Source of the DNA: Rallus limicola | Lineage: Eukaryota > Chordata > Aves > Gruiformes > Rallidae | DNA: 64,000 bases | Assembly (NCBI GenBank): GCA_022605955.1 | Contig: JAKCOZ010000032.1 | Location: 4,526,001-4,590,000, forward strand | Direction: 5' to 3' | Part shown: positions 37,201-46,110 of the stretch, piece by piece | Position numbering within the stretch: position 1 is the first letter of the stretch | How the letters are laid out: each line of letters opens with the position of its first letter | Notes under the pieces: model-generated | Told to the model about the DNA's origin: nothing | Database searches by the model: none | Seen by the model: the letters and a program-made list of their open reading frames with translations, nothing else | Made by a program: the position numbers and the translations under genes

Positions 37201-38229
37201 GTGGTGCTTCTGCTTCTGGAGGGAAAGTGCGTTGTGCCAGGGTGGGGGAAAGGAGGGGGCAGGGGAAAGAGTTTGGGGGGGTGAGTGGGCCAGGAGGATG
37301 CACACCAGGGGGCTGGGGGATGCACATAGTGTGGTCAGGGGTGGGCATGCCATGGTTGGGGGGGGCTTGCCCATGGGGTGTGTGTGCTGTTGGGGATGTA
37401 CACCATGGGATGCACAGCATGGGGCTGGGGGAGATACGCAGCATTGGGGGAGAAGGGGAACATGATATGGGGGGGTACAGGCTGGGGGGGTGCATGCAGT
37501 GGGTTGGGGACACATGTGGACATGTGGCAGGGGCTGGGGGGCATGTTGCATGCTGTGGGGGTAGGGTCTACCCCCCATGGTGGGGGTGCACACCCACCCT
37601 GAGCAGCTTGTGGGGGCTACAGAGCCGCCTTGTCTCCGGGAGCTGGAGAAGATCCAGATCCAAGAAGCAGCCAAAAAAAAGCCGGGTGAGTTTGCGGGGT
37701 GGTGTCCTGGTGGCTCCTGTCCCCCTGGCAGAGCCCTGAACCGGGCTGAGAAGGGATGAGGATGAGGAGCTGTGTATGGAGGGGGAATCCTGCACTGTTT
37801 GTGGGGGTCACTGCTTCCCCGCAGGCACCTTCATCCCCAGCTGTGATGAGGACGGGTACTACCGGCGGGCGCAGTGCGAGCCGGGCGGCGGGGAGTGCTG
37901 GTGCGTGGACCAGCACGGCGCTGAGCTGACGGGCACCCGCGGCCACGGCAGCCCCGACTGCGGTGAGCACCGAGGTGGGGGACACCGGGGTGGGTGGAAT
38001 CCCCCTCCCTAACACACCCCACTTGGGGAAGGGACCCGTGGTCGCAGAAGCCGGCTCTGAACCTCTGGCCCTCTATCCCACAGAAGAGGTGACGGGGTTT
38101 TCAGGCGACTTTGGGAGCAGCGTGGGCTGGGAGGATGAGGAGGAGAAGGAGCCAGAGGAGACAGGCGAGGAAGGCGAGGAAGAGGAGGGCGAAGCGGGTG
38201 AAGGAGACGACGGTGGCTACATCTGGTAG
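33260..38229 (+). CDS. SPOCK2: SPOCK2, testican-2 (complete, 11 coding exons)
   Basis: Coding exons: 33260-33481, 35650-35658, 35911-35956, 36184-36298, 36395-36497, 36592-36700, 36789-36908, 37008-37226, 37623-37685, 37825-37962, 38084-38229. The 1,290 bases give 429 residues (human about 424), and phase closes at every junction. Testican-2 is a secreted extracellular-matrix proteoglycan of the SPARC family. In order the protein shows a signal peptide (hydrophobic ALLALLALLLPAAAA), a conserved N-terminal block (NFMEDEQWLSSISQYGG), a follistatin/Kazal-like module (about 95-200, CGSDGHTYSS), the extracellular calcium-binding domain with two EF-hand-like loops (D263 and D295 to E306), a thyroglobulin type-1 domain with CWCV at 360-363, and an acidic tail ending GGYIW. 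Ser-Gly at 388-389 is a candidate glycosaminoglycan attachment site. Confidence 0.97.
33482..35649 (+). other. SPOCK2: SPOCK2 intron 1 (2.2 kb)
   Basis: GC-rich intron; its first 0.7 kb belongs to the CpG island. It contains a (GATGAGGATGCA)-type purine run near 34,140-34,200. The many long open frames here reflect base composition and have no family similarity. Confidence 0.8.
35650..35658 (+). CDS. SPOCK2: SPOCK2 exon 2, 9-base microexon (Glu-Val-Glu)
   Basis: GAGGTGGAG lies between an AG acceptor (GCTGCCAG) and a GTGAGC donor. It supplies exactly the three residues EVE expected between FRD (end of exon 1) and DDYIKSWEDN (exon 3) in testican-2. Without it those residues would be missing. 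Confidence 0.88.
35911..35956 (+). CDS. SPOCK2: SPOCK2 exon 3
   Basis: Acceptor TTCGCAG and donor GTACCG. It encodes DDYIKSWEDNQPGDE and one base of the next codon. Confidence 0.95.
36184..36298 (+). CDS. SPOCK2: SPOCK2 exon 4 (follistatin-like N part)
   Basis: Encodes DTTKDPCQKVKCSRHKVC and then VAQGYQRAMCISRKKLEH. Four cysteines begin the follistatin-like module. Confidence 0.96.
36395..36497 (+). CDS. SPOCK2: SPOCK2 exon 5 (Kazal-like core)
   Basis: Encodes RIKPLGTKGHGGCKPCH and AAVCGSDGHTYSSA. CGSDGHTY is the Kazal-type signature. The exon ends in phase 0 before GTAAGG. Confidence 0.95.
36592..36700 (+). CDS. SPOCK2: SPOCK2 exon 6
   Basis: Encodes CKLEQQACLASKQLTVRCEG and QCPCLTP, completing the cysteine pattern of the follistatin module. 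Donor GTGAGT. Confidence 0.95.
36789..36908 (+). CDS. SPOCK2: SPOCK2 exon 7
   Basis: Encodes CTGQDLADLGDRLRDWFQLL and a Ser/Asn/Gly-rich linker (NSSGGLPAS) with an N-S-S glycosylation sequon and a Ser-Gly pair. Confidence 0.95.
37008..37226 (+). CDS. SPOCK2: SPOCK2 exon 8 (extracellular calcium-binding domain)
   Basis: Encodes residues 242-314, with GWMFSRLDTSGDLFLEPAEL and DTSKDGRVSAPEWCFCFWRE. The second loop keeps the D-x-S-x-D-G...E pattern of a calcium-binding EF hand. Confidence 0.96.
37227..37622 (+). repeat. SPOCK2: SPOCK2 intron 8, G-rich irregular repeats
   Basis: A 396-base intron built of GGGG runs and repeated words such as GGGGTGCA, GGGGCATG and GGGATGCACA. It has strong G-quadruplex potential on the transcript strand. 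Open frames pass through it on both strands because stops are scarce in this composition. Confidence 0.6.
37623..37685 (+). CDS. SPOCK2: SPOCK2 exon 9
   Basis: Encodes PPCLRELEKIQIQEAAKKKP, the linker between the calcium-binding and thyroglobulin domains. Donor GTGAGT. Confidence 0.95.
37825..37962 (+). CDS. SPOCK2: SPOCK2 exon 10 (thyroglobulin type-1 domain)
   Basis: Encodes TFIPSCDEDGYYRRAQCE, CWCVD and ELTGTRGHGSPDC, the diagnostic cysteine pattern of a thyroglobulin type-1 repeat. Confidence 0.96.
38084..38229 (+). CDS. SPOCK2: SPOCK2 exon 11 (acidic tail)
   Basis: Encodes EEVTGFSGDFGSSVGWEDEE followed by a Glu/Gly-rich acidic tail and GDDGGYIW, then TAG. The C-terminal GGYIW is shared with other testican-2 proteins. 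Confidence 0.96.
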
Positions 38230-38541
38230 AGAAAGAGAACCCAGTGGGCGGCGGGGCGGGGTGGCAGCCTCCGCGCTGGGGGTCCCTGTGACACACCCCC
38301 CCGCCACTCACCCCCTGCCAGTGTGGCATGGGGTGGGTGCAACCCCCCCTACCCCTGCACACACGCTCCCCGGCCCCGTGCGGGAGGGGGTGCCTGGGTG
38401 CTCATCCGGGGAGGGGGTGCGCAGGGTTGGGGAGGGTGGGAGGGGAGGGGGGGGCCGCGCTTGTGTGAATTTGAGCTTTTTCTTTTTTTGGGTAGAGCCT
38501 TGTAGGCCTAGTGTGCTGCCACGTGGGCTTCAGCCGGCGCC

Positions 38542-38547
38542 AATAAA
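38542..38547 (+). terminator. SPOCK2: SPOCK2 poly(A) signal (proximal)
   Basis: AATAAA 313 bases after the stop codon. Confidence 0.6.
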
Positions 38548-38678
38548 GTGGGGAGAAAATACAAGGAAAAAAAACCCCAACCCCCCCTAGAGAAGCTGCC
38601 CCCCACCCCCTGTTCCCCCCCGCCCCGTGCTGTGCTTGCGCGGCTGCCCTGGCCCCCGGCGTTGTGTAGCGGCTGTGA

Positions 38679-38684
38679 AATAAA
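38679..38684 (+). terminator. SPOCK2: SPOCK2 poly(A) signal (distal)
   Basis: A second AATAAA, 137 bases after the first, followed by a TGTGTC-rich downstream element. Either or both may be used. Confidence 0.55.
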
Positions 38685-39136
38685 TACCCCCCGTCTGTGT
38701 CAAACACTCACCTGCACGTTCCTCCCCCACCCCATCTGCACCCACCTGCTCTGTGTGGGGTGCTGCCTTACCCCCCCCTCAGGTCAGAGAGGGCTGGGAA
38801 GGGTGTGTGTCCCCTCATTTTGGTCCTTCAGCTCAGCAGGGCTGGATCTGACCTCTCTCTGCAGGGTTCCTGCCCAAATACACCTCTCCAGGACCCAGAA
38901 CCCACACTAACCCCCTCTTTCCCCATACCCCCCCCTCCCCTCCAGGGCCCTCAGTCATATCAGGACCCATAGCTGCCATCCATCTCTCTGTCTCACCCCA
39001 CCCAAACCCCAGACCCTGGTCCAGTACTAACCCAACCCAGAACATCCCTCAGAGACGCCCCCTCCTCCCCCCCCCACCCCAATCCATTTCCCCAGCTGCT
39101 CAGCAGCACAGGACACCAGGACCCCAACTCACAGTG
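38685..39136. other. SPOCK2-TYSND1 convergent intergenic gap
   Basis: About 450 C-rich bases separate the 3' ends of two convergent genes. No gene, repeat family or clear element is visible. Confidence 0.6.
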
Positions 39137-39142
39137 TTTATG
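39137..39142 (-). terminator. TYSND1: TYSND1 candidate poly(A) signal (CATAAA variant)
   Basis: TTTATG on + reads CATAAA on -, about 150 bases past the stop codon. No canonical AATAAA is nearer. Confidence 0.35.
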
Positions 39143-39291
39143 GCTCTGGGGAGAAAAGGAAACAAAACTGACCCCCACCACCCCCAAACTGGGGGTTGCC
39201 TGCAGCTGCCACAGGCACCGCCCAGTGCCCCCCAGCCCAGGGCCCCCCATGGGGCCATTTGGTCCCTGGCACAGCCCCCTGGAGTGAGGGT

Positions 39292-39503
39292 TCACAGCTT
39301 GCTGGGGGGTCCTGGCTGCCGCTGGAGCCGCCAGGCTGCCCGCACCCCGCCACCTGCCCGGTTGAGGTGGGTGAAGGCAGCGGGGTCACCGGTGCGGCGG
39401 TAGCGTGTGATGAGGGGCTGCAGGACTGTGATGGGGATGCAGAAGTTGAGGTGGGGGTAGGTGGCCCCCACACTGGTGTCCCGGGTGTTGCTGGCCACAA
39501 TCC
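39292..39503 (-). CDS. TYSND1: TYSND1 exon 4 (C terminus with PTS1)
   Basis: Encodes IVASNTRDTSVGATYPHLNF and CIPITVLQPL, ending GPPSKL then TGA. SKL is a canonical peroxisomal targeting signal. Confidence 0.95.
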
Positions 39504-41143
39504 CTGGTGGGGGGAGAGGGGTGATGAGTGAGCGGCCCAGAGACACCCTGGGGATTCCCCCCACACCCAAGACCCCAGCTTACCCAGGAGGCATCCTCTG
39601 CGGGATGAGATGAGGGGGCCGCCGCTGGAGCCGCCATGGACAGCGCAGGTGGTCTGCAGCATGACAGGGCGCCCGGCCACCCTCACCACGGCCGAGAGGA
39701 CCCCTGTGGTCACTGAGGGGCCACATGCTCTCCCCAGCGCTCCAAAGCCCACCACGCTCACCTCTTCACCTGGGATGGGTGGGAGGCAGGAGGTGGGTGC
39801 AAGGAGGTGACCCCATCCCATATGTCCTCATCCCCCCCGGTGCCCCGCAGCCGTTTACCTGAGAGGAAGGTGTTGGCGGGGCGTGGGGACACGAAGCCCG
39901 GCACGCTCTCCTCCAGCTCCACCACCGCCACGTCAAAGGGGGACGACTCCTCTGTGGCGAACACCACACGTCCCCCACGGACGGTGGCAGCCCTAAGGAC
40001 AGGGCGCAGGAGAAGTCACCACAGTTTGGGCAGGGGGGGAACATACAAGTGAGAGGGGGTGGGGAGGATGTGTGGTCACACTCACACTCACCCTCTGGGG
40101 TCAGGTACCAGCGTCACACAGAGCGGGGCTCCTGCTTCCACCACGTGCCGGCAGGTGAGGAGTAGGTGGGGGTCCAGCAGCACCCCCGAGCCCCAAGCTG
40201 CCCCACATTCCACCAGTGCCGCACAGCCCAGGGGGTCCTGCCTGGCCCCTGCCTGCACCGTGGCCACCGGCACTGGTGGTGGCATCACTGCCCCAGCTTC
40301 ATCCAAGACACCAGCGCTACTGCACAGGATGGCGTCCAGGGAGCAGAGCAGGGTGAGCCCGACCCACTCAGCGCCCTTCCAGCAGAACGAGGCAGCGATG
40401 ACGGCCACCAAGCGCGGTCCAGCGGGTGAGGGCAGGAAGGCGCCGCCACCCTCGGTGCCGGGCAGGCAGCGTGCGTCAGTGAGGATGAGGGCGTTCTCTT
40501 GACCGGCCAAGTTGCTGACCACACCCCTGCTCAGGGTGTTGAGGAAGAGGTCAGGGCAGAGGGCGCCGAAGGGGGATCCACAAGCCAGCAGCCCCTCGCC
40601 CTTGCGCAGGCAGCGGGCGCTCGCCCGGGGCATCCAGCCACCGCTCACAGAGTCGAGGCCGGGCACCCGCAGCCAGGCGAACCAGTGCAGGGACCGCTGG
40701 TCATCGTCATCCCCGTCTGCCGCCGCGTCCCCGCCGAAGCGCCATTGGTCTGCCGGGCCGAAGGCGCAGAGCAGTGCCCGCCGGAAGGGGCCACAGGGCA
40801 CCAAAGCCAGGAGCCGGGCCTCGTGCTGCCGCAAGCCGCCAGCCGTGCTGCAGGACGTCGCCGGGGCATCGAGTCCGAGGACAGGGCTGTAGGTTCGCGC
40901 CGGGGGCCGCAGGACGAGGAGGCGCGGGCAGGGCAGGAGGTCGTCGGGCCGGAGGGCGCGGGGCTGTGCCCAGGCATCGCGGCCGTCCCGCAGGAAGGGA
41001 GCAAAGACGGCGCCTTGGCACAGCACCAGCCCGGGGCTGCGGCTCAGCACCACCCCGCTGCAGCTCCAGGGGCCGGCCGCGGCCTCGGCAGCGTCGGGGG
41101 GCCGGGACACGCTGACCACGCAGCAGGCCGGCTCCTCCGCCAT
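39292..41143 (-). CDS. TYSND1: TYSND1, trypsin-like peroxisomal matrix processing protease (complete, 4 exons)
   Basis: Exons in transcript order: 41143-40092, 39992-39859, 39769-39584, 39503-39292, giving 1,584 bases and 527 residues (human 566). TYSND1 is the serine endopeptidase that removes the PTS2 presequence and processes PTS1 enzymes inside peroxisomes. The C-terminal tripeptide SKL is itself a PTS1 import signal. The trypsin-fold half shows a plausible catalytic triad: His333 in TCRHVV, Asp371 in FDVAVVEL and Ser444 in HGGSSGGP. The start MAEEPACCVV is preferred because it resembles the family N terminus; an in-frame ATG 64 codons upstream is also open. Next gene upstream is SAR1A on the same strand. 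Confidence 0.95.
39584..39769 (-). CDS. TYSND1: TYSND1 exon 3 (catalytic serine)
   Basis: Encodes EEVSVVGFGALGRACGPSVT and MLQTTCAVHGGSSGGPL. GSSGGP carries the nucleophilic serine of the trypsin fold. Confidence 0.96.
39859..39992 (-). CDS. TYSND1: TYSND1 exon 2 (catalytic aspartate)
   Basis: Encodes RVVFATEESSPFDVAVVELE and PGFVSPRPANTFLS. FDVAVVEL holds the putative triad aspartate. Confidence 0.94.
40092..41143 (-). CDS. TYSND1: TYSND1 exon 1 (N-terminal domain and catalytic histidine)
   Basis: A single 1,052-base exon encodes 350 residues plus two bases of the next codon. It runs from MAEEPACCVVSVSRP to TCRHVVEAG...LVPDPR and ends at a GTGAGT donor. The middle part is less conserved; the last third (GSGVLLDPHLLLTCRHV) is the start of the protease fold. 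Confidence 0.93.
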
Positions 41144-41480
41144 GGCGGCGGCCGCGGCGGGGCGGGCTGCACCCAACGCCCCGCTCCCCGCGCACCCTCC
41201 GCGGCCTCTCCGCGCACCCCTCCGCCCCCTTCGCTGATTGGCTGCGGCGGAAGGGCGGGCCGAAGACGTGGCGGTGACGCCACATGACGCCACGCCCCCC
41301 CCAGCGGTTCGTGCCGGGTCGGTGCGGCGGAGCATCCCCCGGGCGGAAGGGATGTCAGGAGCCGCGGGGGAAAGAAGCGGGGTGAGGCTGCGGTCATGAC
41401 ATCACCGCCCAGCCAACGGGGCGAGGGGTTTGACATCACGACGCCCAACAGCTAAAGCTAAGCCCCTCCCACCGCCAAGC
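41144..41480 (-). promoter_or_regulatory. TYSND1: TYSND1 CpG-rich promoter region
   Basis: GC-rich, CpG-dense, TATA-less sequence upstream of the start codon. GATTGGCTGCGG at 41,234 on + contains ATTGG, the reverse of a CCAAT box, in a typical position. TGACGCCACATGACGCCACG and GTGACATC-like words (41,273-41,290; 41,396-41,440) resemble CRE/ATF half sites. Confidence 0.5.
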
Positions 41481-41574
41481 CAGGGTGGGATAGGGGGCGC
41501 AGGCCCCTCCCCGTGTCGGTCAGTGCGGGACGCAGCACAGCCACCTTCCGGCTCCGTGAAGCCCAAATGCTACG

Positions 41575-41580
41575 TTTATT
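41575..41580 (-). terminator. SAR1A: SAR1A poly(A) signal
   Basis: TTTATT on + reads AATAAA on -, about 710 bases after the SAR1A stop. The TYSND1 start codon follows 430 bases later. Confidence 0.65.
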
Positions 41581-42291
41581 GAGGACTTGGCTAATACCGT
41601 GATACCCCGGGGTCAGTAATCTGCGATATAGCTAAAGAGCGTTAAATATTTAAAAAAAACAAAAAAAAAAAAAACAACCCAAAAAAACCCAACCCAAACC
41701 CCCTCAAAACCCTGGCCCCCCAACCCCTCAGCCGAGCCTGGCCTAAACAAGAGGAAACTTCAACTAAAAAGTTAGGAGGGACGCTGCTTCCATTAACACT
41801 TTCTTTAAAAAATATAATTGCTTTAGCTTGTAGAAGTCAATTAACCGCAGTGGTGAGGCGCGCCCGCTCCCGCTCCCCCTCTCTCCTCCCTTTGTGGGGC
41901 TGGCTCAGCTCAGCCTTTCGCTCCCCAGCGCGCACGGGCCAGCACCGTCACCCAACCGGAAAAGGGGCGGCTCACCCCGCCCCGTGCAGAGCGGCACCCA
42001 CTTCCCCGGCACGCAGGGAAAGAGTGGCATCACCACTGTGCCACGGGGCAGCCGAAAAGCAGGAGTCTCTTGTTCGACGCCCAGGATGCGGTTGGGAAAG
42101 AAGGGGAAAAAAAAAAAGTAAGGAGGGAAAAAGAACCCCAAAAAAAACCCCCAGCCAACCCCCCAAACCAAACCGAAAACCACCAGAACAAACCAGCTTT
42201 CCGCCTTGGGATAGAAAAGTCCGTAGGATGCTGTGAAGAGGGATCGAGTCCAGAGGGAAAAACAACTCTCTGTCTGTCCGTCCCCGAGCTG
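41581..42291 (-). other. SAR1A: SAR1A 3' untranslated region
   Basis: This spans the stop codon to the poly(A) signal. It contains two A/C-rich tracts on + (41,641-41,705 and 42,109-42,190), which read as U/G-rich tracts in the transcript. Confidence 0.6.
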
Positions 42292-42408
42292 TCAGTCAAT
42301 GTACTGCGATAGCCAGCGGAAGCCTTCGCCGTAGCCTTGCCTCTTGAGCACGCTGCACATGAACACCTCCATGGGCCGAGCGTTCAGGTCTTTCAGCGGC
42401 ACGTTTCC
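42292..42408 (-). CDS. SAR1A: SAR1A last coding exon
   Basis: Encodes [20 protein letters not shown] and [14 protein letters not shown], then TGA. Thirty-nine codons, phase 0. Confidence 0.96.
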   Translation of the reverse strand, partial: GNVPLKDLNARPMEVFMCSVLKRQGYGEGFRWLSQYID

Positions 42409-45400
42409 CTAGGGAAAGCCAAAGGGAACTCAGGAAAACCACCCCAAAATCCCAAACCCAGAACCCCAAACCGCTCCTCTCGGCCCACGGAGTCTCCTCT
42501 CCCAGCCACACGCCAGCTCCTGCACACAGGATGTCGGAATGCGCCAAGAAACCACTTCCAGAGGGAGGAGGCCCGATGTGCCTGTGACAGTGTGCAGCAC
42601 AACCCAAGGCGCCGTTCACCACCACAGCAAGAGCAGTCCCACAGTGTTTTGTCACTGTTACCCAGCACTTCTGAGCGGTTCTAACCCCACTGCGGTGTTT
42701 TAACAGGCAAAACACCACCAGCAAGTCCCCCTGCGTTTCCATCCCGTCAGCGCCGCAGGCAGAGCTAGGCAATGCAGAGCTAGGCAATGCCTTAAGATAC
42801 CAGCCCCAGGCCCAGCAACTCCCCAGCCGCCGCGTTCCGCAGAGCTGTGGCCGTTTCAGTGTTCCCACTGGGGACCGAGGTGCCTCCTTACCTTCCCTGT
42901 GGTCTGTCCGTAGAGCCCAAAGATCTCCCGCAGTTTCTCCTCGCTGATGGCCTCCGGTCTGTCGATTTTATTACCCAAAATAAGGATTGGCACGTTGGAT
43001 ATCGTTTCGTCTGTCATTAACGCCTGCGTGCGAAGGTGAAAGAAGAGTTAAGCCGAGGCAAACAACGCCCCCCCCCCCAACAAATAAACCCCCAAAACTT
43101 CTGTTGTTTGAAGAAAAACCTTTTTTTTTTTAACACTGTGACCAACAAGGGCCATTCTGTGGGGGACAGGACATGAAACCCTGCTTTAAAACTCCCTTCC
43201 CAGTCCAACCCGCTTACGTTAAGCTCAACTTTGGATTCCATGAGACGCAAGTGATCGGCGCAGTCCACCAGGAAGACGATCCCGTTGATGGCTGGCAGGT
43301 AGTTCTTCCAGACCCGGCGAGCTGGAACACAGGAAGGACAGAACACTGGCTGAGGGAAGAGGCAGTTCAGGGGTACAGCGACGCCCTCTCTGCTTTTGGC
43401 ATGGAGCTGTGGCAACCGAGGCCGCCTGTTCAAAGCAGGGCGTCTTCCTTACACTATTTTTGTATTTTAAACTGAAAACCAACCAAAAAAAAGGCAGAAA
43501 GGGCTTTTCTCTGAGCATCTAGAAAGCCTAAAAATAAAAATTGGGCAATTATTCTGAAGAAAAAGCCTACGACATTCAAGCCCTAAAATATTTCAGGCAG
43601 CAGAGCAAGAGCTGGCAGCAGTTTCCCCCCGCCCCAACCTGCCAGAAGGAAGCAGGAGCACTGAACCACAGCAAACAGCTGGTACCCTGAAGCCAGGAGG
43701 TTATTCCCACACAGAGCTCCCTACACCGTTTCAGGGCAACAAACAAATGAGGTGCCGCTGACCACCCACGCTTCCCGGTGTCGCTCGCGGGGAGGTTTGA
43801 CATCAGGCAGCTGGGGGCCACGGTGGCAATCCGGAGGTCAGGCCCCCCACCCCACCCCTGCCTGAGCAACTTCACCTTTACCTTGCTCATGTCCACCCAG
43901 ATCGAAGGTCGTGAAGGTCATTCCAGCGATCGTCAGCTCCTCAGAGGCTGCAAAGTAAAAACACCAGGTTGTTTCGCTGGAAAATACCTCGTGGAAGAGG
44001 GGAAACGCCGTCCCCGTAGATGCTCCTCATCTAAGGTATCCCCCAGAAGCTGGGAATCCCCCATGTTTCCTGCAGAAGCTGGTCACTGAAGCGGAGTCGG
44101 TTTTCCCATCCCTCCTGCAGCGGGTGGCAATGCCCCCGCAGTGCTTCTGTCCCGCTGCGCTTTCCCCCAGCACCCCTGAGGGTTTATCCCGGGGAGGAAA
44201 GCACAAACCCGCCCCCACCCCTCAGCCCTGAGAGCCACAACATGGAGCTGTCACCAAAGGTGTATTTTAACACCGTGAAGCCAAAAAAGAATTGAAGGGA
44301 GGGGTGTGAAAACACCAAACCCCAACCACCCCAGGCGGCAGGGGGGGCACAGGTGTAGCAGCGGACTTACTGGGGTGTAGCGTCGGGACGTGCTGACCCA
44401 GCCTGTCGTCTTTAAGCATGTGCAGCAGAGTGGTTTTACCTGCGTTATCCAAGCCCAGGAACACAAGTTTTCCAGATTTCTTGTACAAACCTGGAGGGAA
44501 ATGCAAAGGAACTGTTAAAAAAAAACCCACCCTCCCAAACAATAAAATCCAGCAGGCTTTACCACAGAAACGCTGGGACCTTTGGTGGTGTTGATGTCCA
44601 AAGCCCTTTCCTGGAGCTGTGCTGCCACCTGTGTGTTCACACAACCTCCAGCGTGGACATGGGGAAGGAAAAGAAACCCCCCAAACCAAACCCAAACCAG
44701 ACCAGCTCGAGCTGCTGGGTTTTTTTTGCCAAGGTAATGTCTGTGACAGCCACATTTCTGGGAGTAACAGATTCTCTCCTCAGCTGCACCGCAGCACGAG
44801 AGCATGCAGAGCAGAGGATTCTTTAGGTTGGCAGCAGGTTATGGACACGGCTCTCAGCCCAAAAACAGAATAGCCCCGCGCCAGGCAGCAGGGAGCCAAT
44901 GAAGGAGAAGCACAAAGCATGGAAAACATCTCATCTTCTTTAGACTAACTGATTATATTTCCCCCTGCTTCCAGGTACGTGTCTCCCCTGGGCAAGTTCC
45001 CAAGGTTTTTCTCCTCATCGCAGCCCCGTGTGTCCTCCTGGCAGGACTCTTCCTCAGCCACATGTTGGGAAGGGGCTGCTCACGCCACAGCAAGGCGGCC
45101 AGCCTGGCCATCCAGTTCACCCTGTGTTGGGCAACCCTTTGGACAGCACCTCCACAAAGAGCCTTCGGGCCGAATCATGCCAGGGGCGTCAAGCCAGCTC
45201 CCAGCAAGACCCTGGGAAGACCACAGTTGGTGGCCTGGGGTGGAAGAGGGGCCACTGAGGAGAAGGAAGGTGGCGGGGAGAGATCGGGGTGAGCCAGAGT
45301 ACCAGGAGGAGGAGGAGTGAGGGGGTTCCCTGACCGCCAGAACATTCCAAGAGTTCCTACCGTTAACAAACCAAACCAGAGGCTGTATCAGCGTGCAGCC

Positions 45401-45602
45401 TTCTCGCCAGGCACGACAGGAGCCAAGGCTATCGTGCCCTCCGAGCGAGGCTTCCTGTAGCGTCCCTGTCTGAGGGGATGCTGGGAAGCGGCCAGTGCCC
45501 TGCTACCCCTGCAGCCCCGCTGTCCGGGCGGCTCGGAGCCTTACCTAGGAACTGCAGCATGCTGCTGAACCCATTGTAGATCCATTCGAAGATGAAAGAC
45601 AT
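42292..45602 (-). CDS. SAR1A: SAR1A, COPII coat small GTPase (complete CDS, 6 coding exons)
   Basis: Coding exons in transcript order: 45602-45545, 44490-44371, 43947-43882, 43321-43218, 43023-42892, 42408-42292. The 597 bases give 198 residues, exactly the family length. SAR1 is the GTPase that, when loaded by SEC12 at the ER membrane, inserts an N-terminal amphipathic helix and recruits SEC23/24 to start COPII vesicles. Visible motifs are the helix [21 protein letters not shown]-loop GLDNAGKT (32-39), switch II DLGGHEQ with His79, and guanine-specificity NKID. Like other SAR1 proteins it lacks a myristoylated Gly2. SAR1A rather than SAR1B is chosen mainly from its neighbours; the sequence alone does not separate them securely. 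Confidence 0.95.
42892..43023 (-). CDS. SAR1A: SAR1A coding exon 5 (NKID motif)
   Basis: Forty-four codons: [20 protein letters not shown] and [24 protein letters not shown] binds the guanine base. Donor GTAAGG. Confidence 0.97.
43218..43321 (-). CDS. SAR1A: SAR1A coding exon 4
   Basis: Encodes [20 protein letters not shown] and [14 protein letters not shown]. Donor GTAAGC. Confidence 0.97.
43882..43947 (-). CDS. SAR1A: SAR1A coding exon 3 (switch II)
   Basis: Encodes [20 protein letters not shown] and Q. DLGGHEQ contains the catalytic-water-positioning histidine of SAR1. Confidence 0.96.
44371..44490 (-). CDS. SAR1A: SAR1A coding exon 2 (P-loop)
   Basis: Encodes [20 protein letters not shown] and [27 protein letters not shown] is the phosphate-binding loop. 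Confidence 0.97.
45545..45602 (-). CDS. SAR1A: SAR1A first coding exon (membrane-inserting helix)
   Basis: ATG followed by [18 protein letters not shown]. The exon begins at an acceptor 21 bases before the ATG (exon start 45,623), so a noncoding first exon lies upstream. Confidence 0.95.
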
Positions 45603-45639
45603 GGCTGAAGACTGAGGAACCGCCTGCAGGGACAGAACC

Positions 45640-46110
45640 GGAACGCGAGTGACGGGCTGGACGCCGGATGGGGCCCGGGATGCTGCGGGGCTCGCTGCAC
45701 CGAGGCTGGCGGAGCAGCAAGGGGCGCTTCGCCGGGACGCGACTGCTCCGCCCCAGGGCCGGCTCCCCGCCGCCGCCTCAGCGGCCCGACCCGGTGGGGG
45801 GAGAGGCGGCCCCGGCCTCAAGGGCGGGCGGCGCCGCCGCCTCAGCCCCGCCCCGCCCCCTCCCTGCCTGCGTGTCACCCGCCGCCGCCGCCCCGCGCCG
45901 CCCGGCCCCACCGCCCCCGGCCGGGGCCCGGCCCGCCACCGCCGCCACTCACCCCCGGCTGCCCCCGGGCCGCCGCGCCACCGACTCCCCTCCGCGGCAG
46001 CCGCCAGCTCCCCGCCGGAAATACGTCGCTCCCAACGCCACTCCCACTTCCGGCCCGGTGGCTGCGCCGCGCTGGCTTCCCACGTCCACCGTGCGTCCTG
46101 ACGACACCAC
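45640..46110 (-). promoter_or_regulatory. SAR1A: SAR1A CpG island, promoter and noncoding first exon
   Basis: A CpG-dense block spans the upstream part of the gene. A CCACTCACCCC at 45,945 on + reads GGGGTGAGTGG, a donor that could end a noncoding first exon at about 45,953. The transcription start is probably within 45,960-46,110. No TATA box is apparent. Confidence 0.5.

Noticed and set aside
36598..37674. 358-residue open frame on -, antisense to SPOCK2
   Set aside because: It mirrors exons 6-9 and the G-rich intron; the Pro/Ser/His/Thr-rich sequence is the reverse complement of G-rich DNA.
41650..41705. Degenerate telomere-like repeat (AACCCAAACCC)
   Set aside because: No TTAGGG/CCCTAA unit is present; it is an A/C-rich simple tract in the SAR1A 3' UTR.
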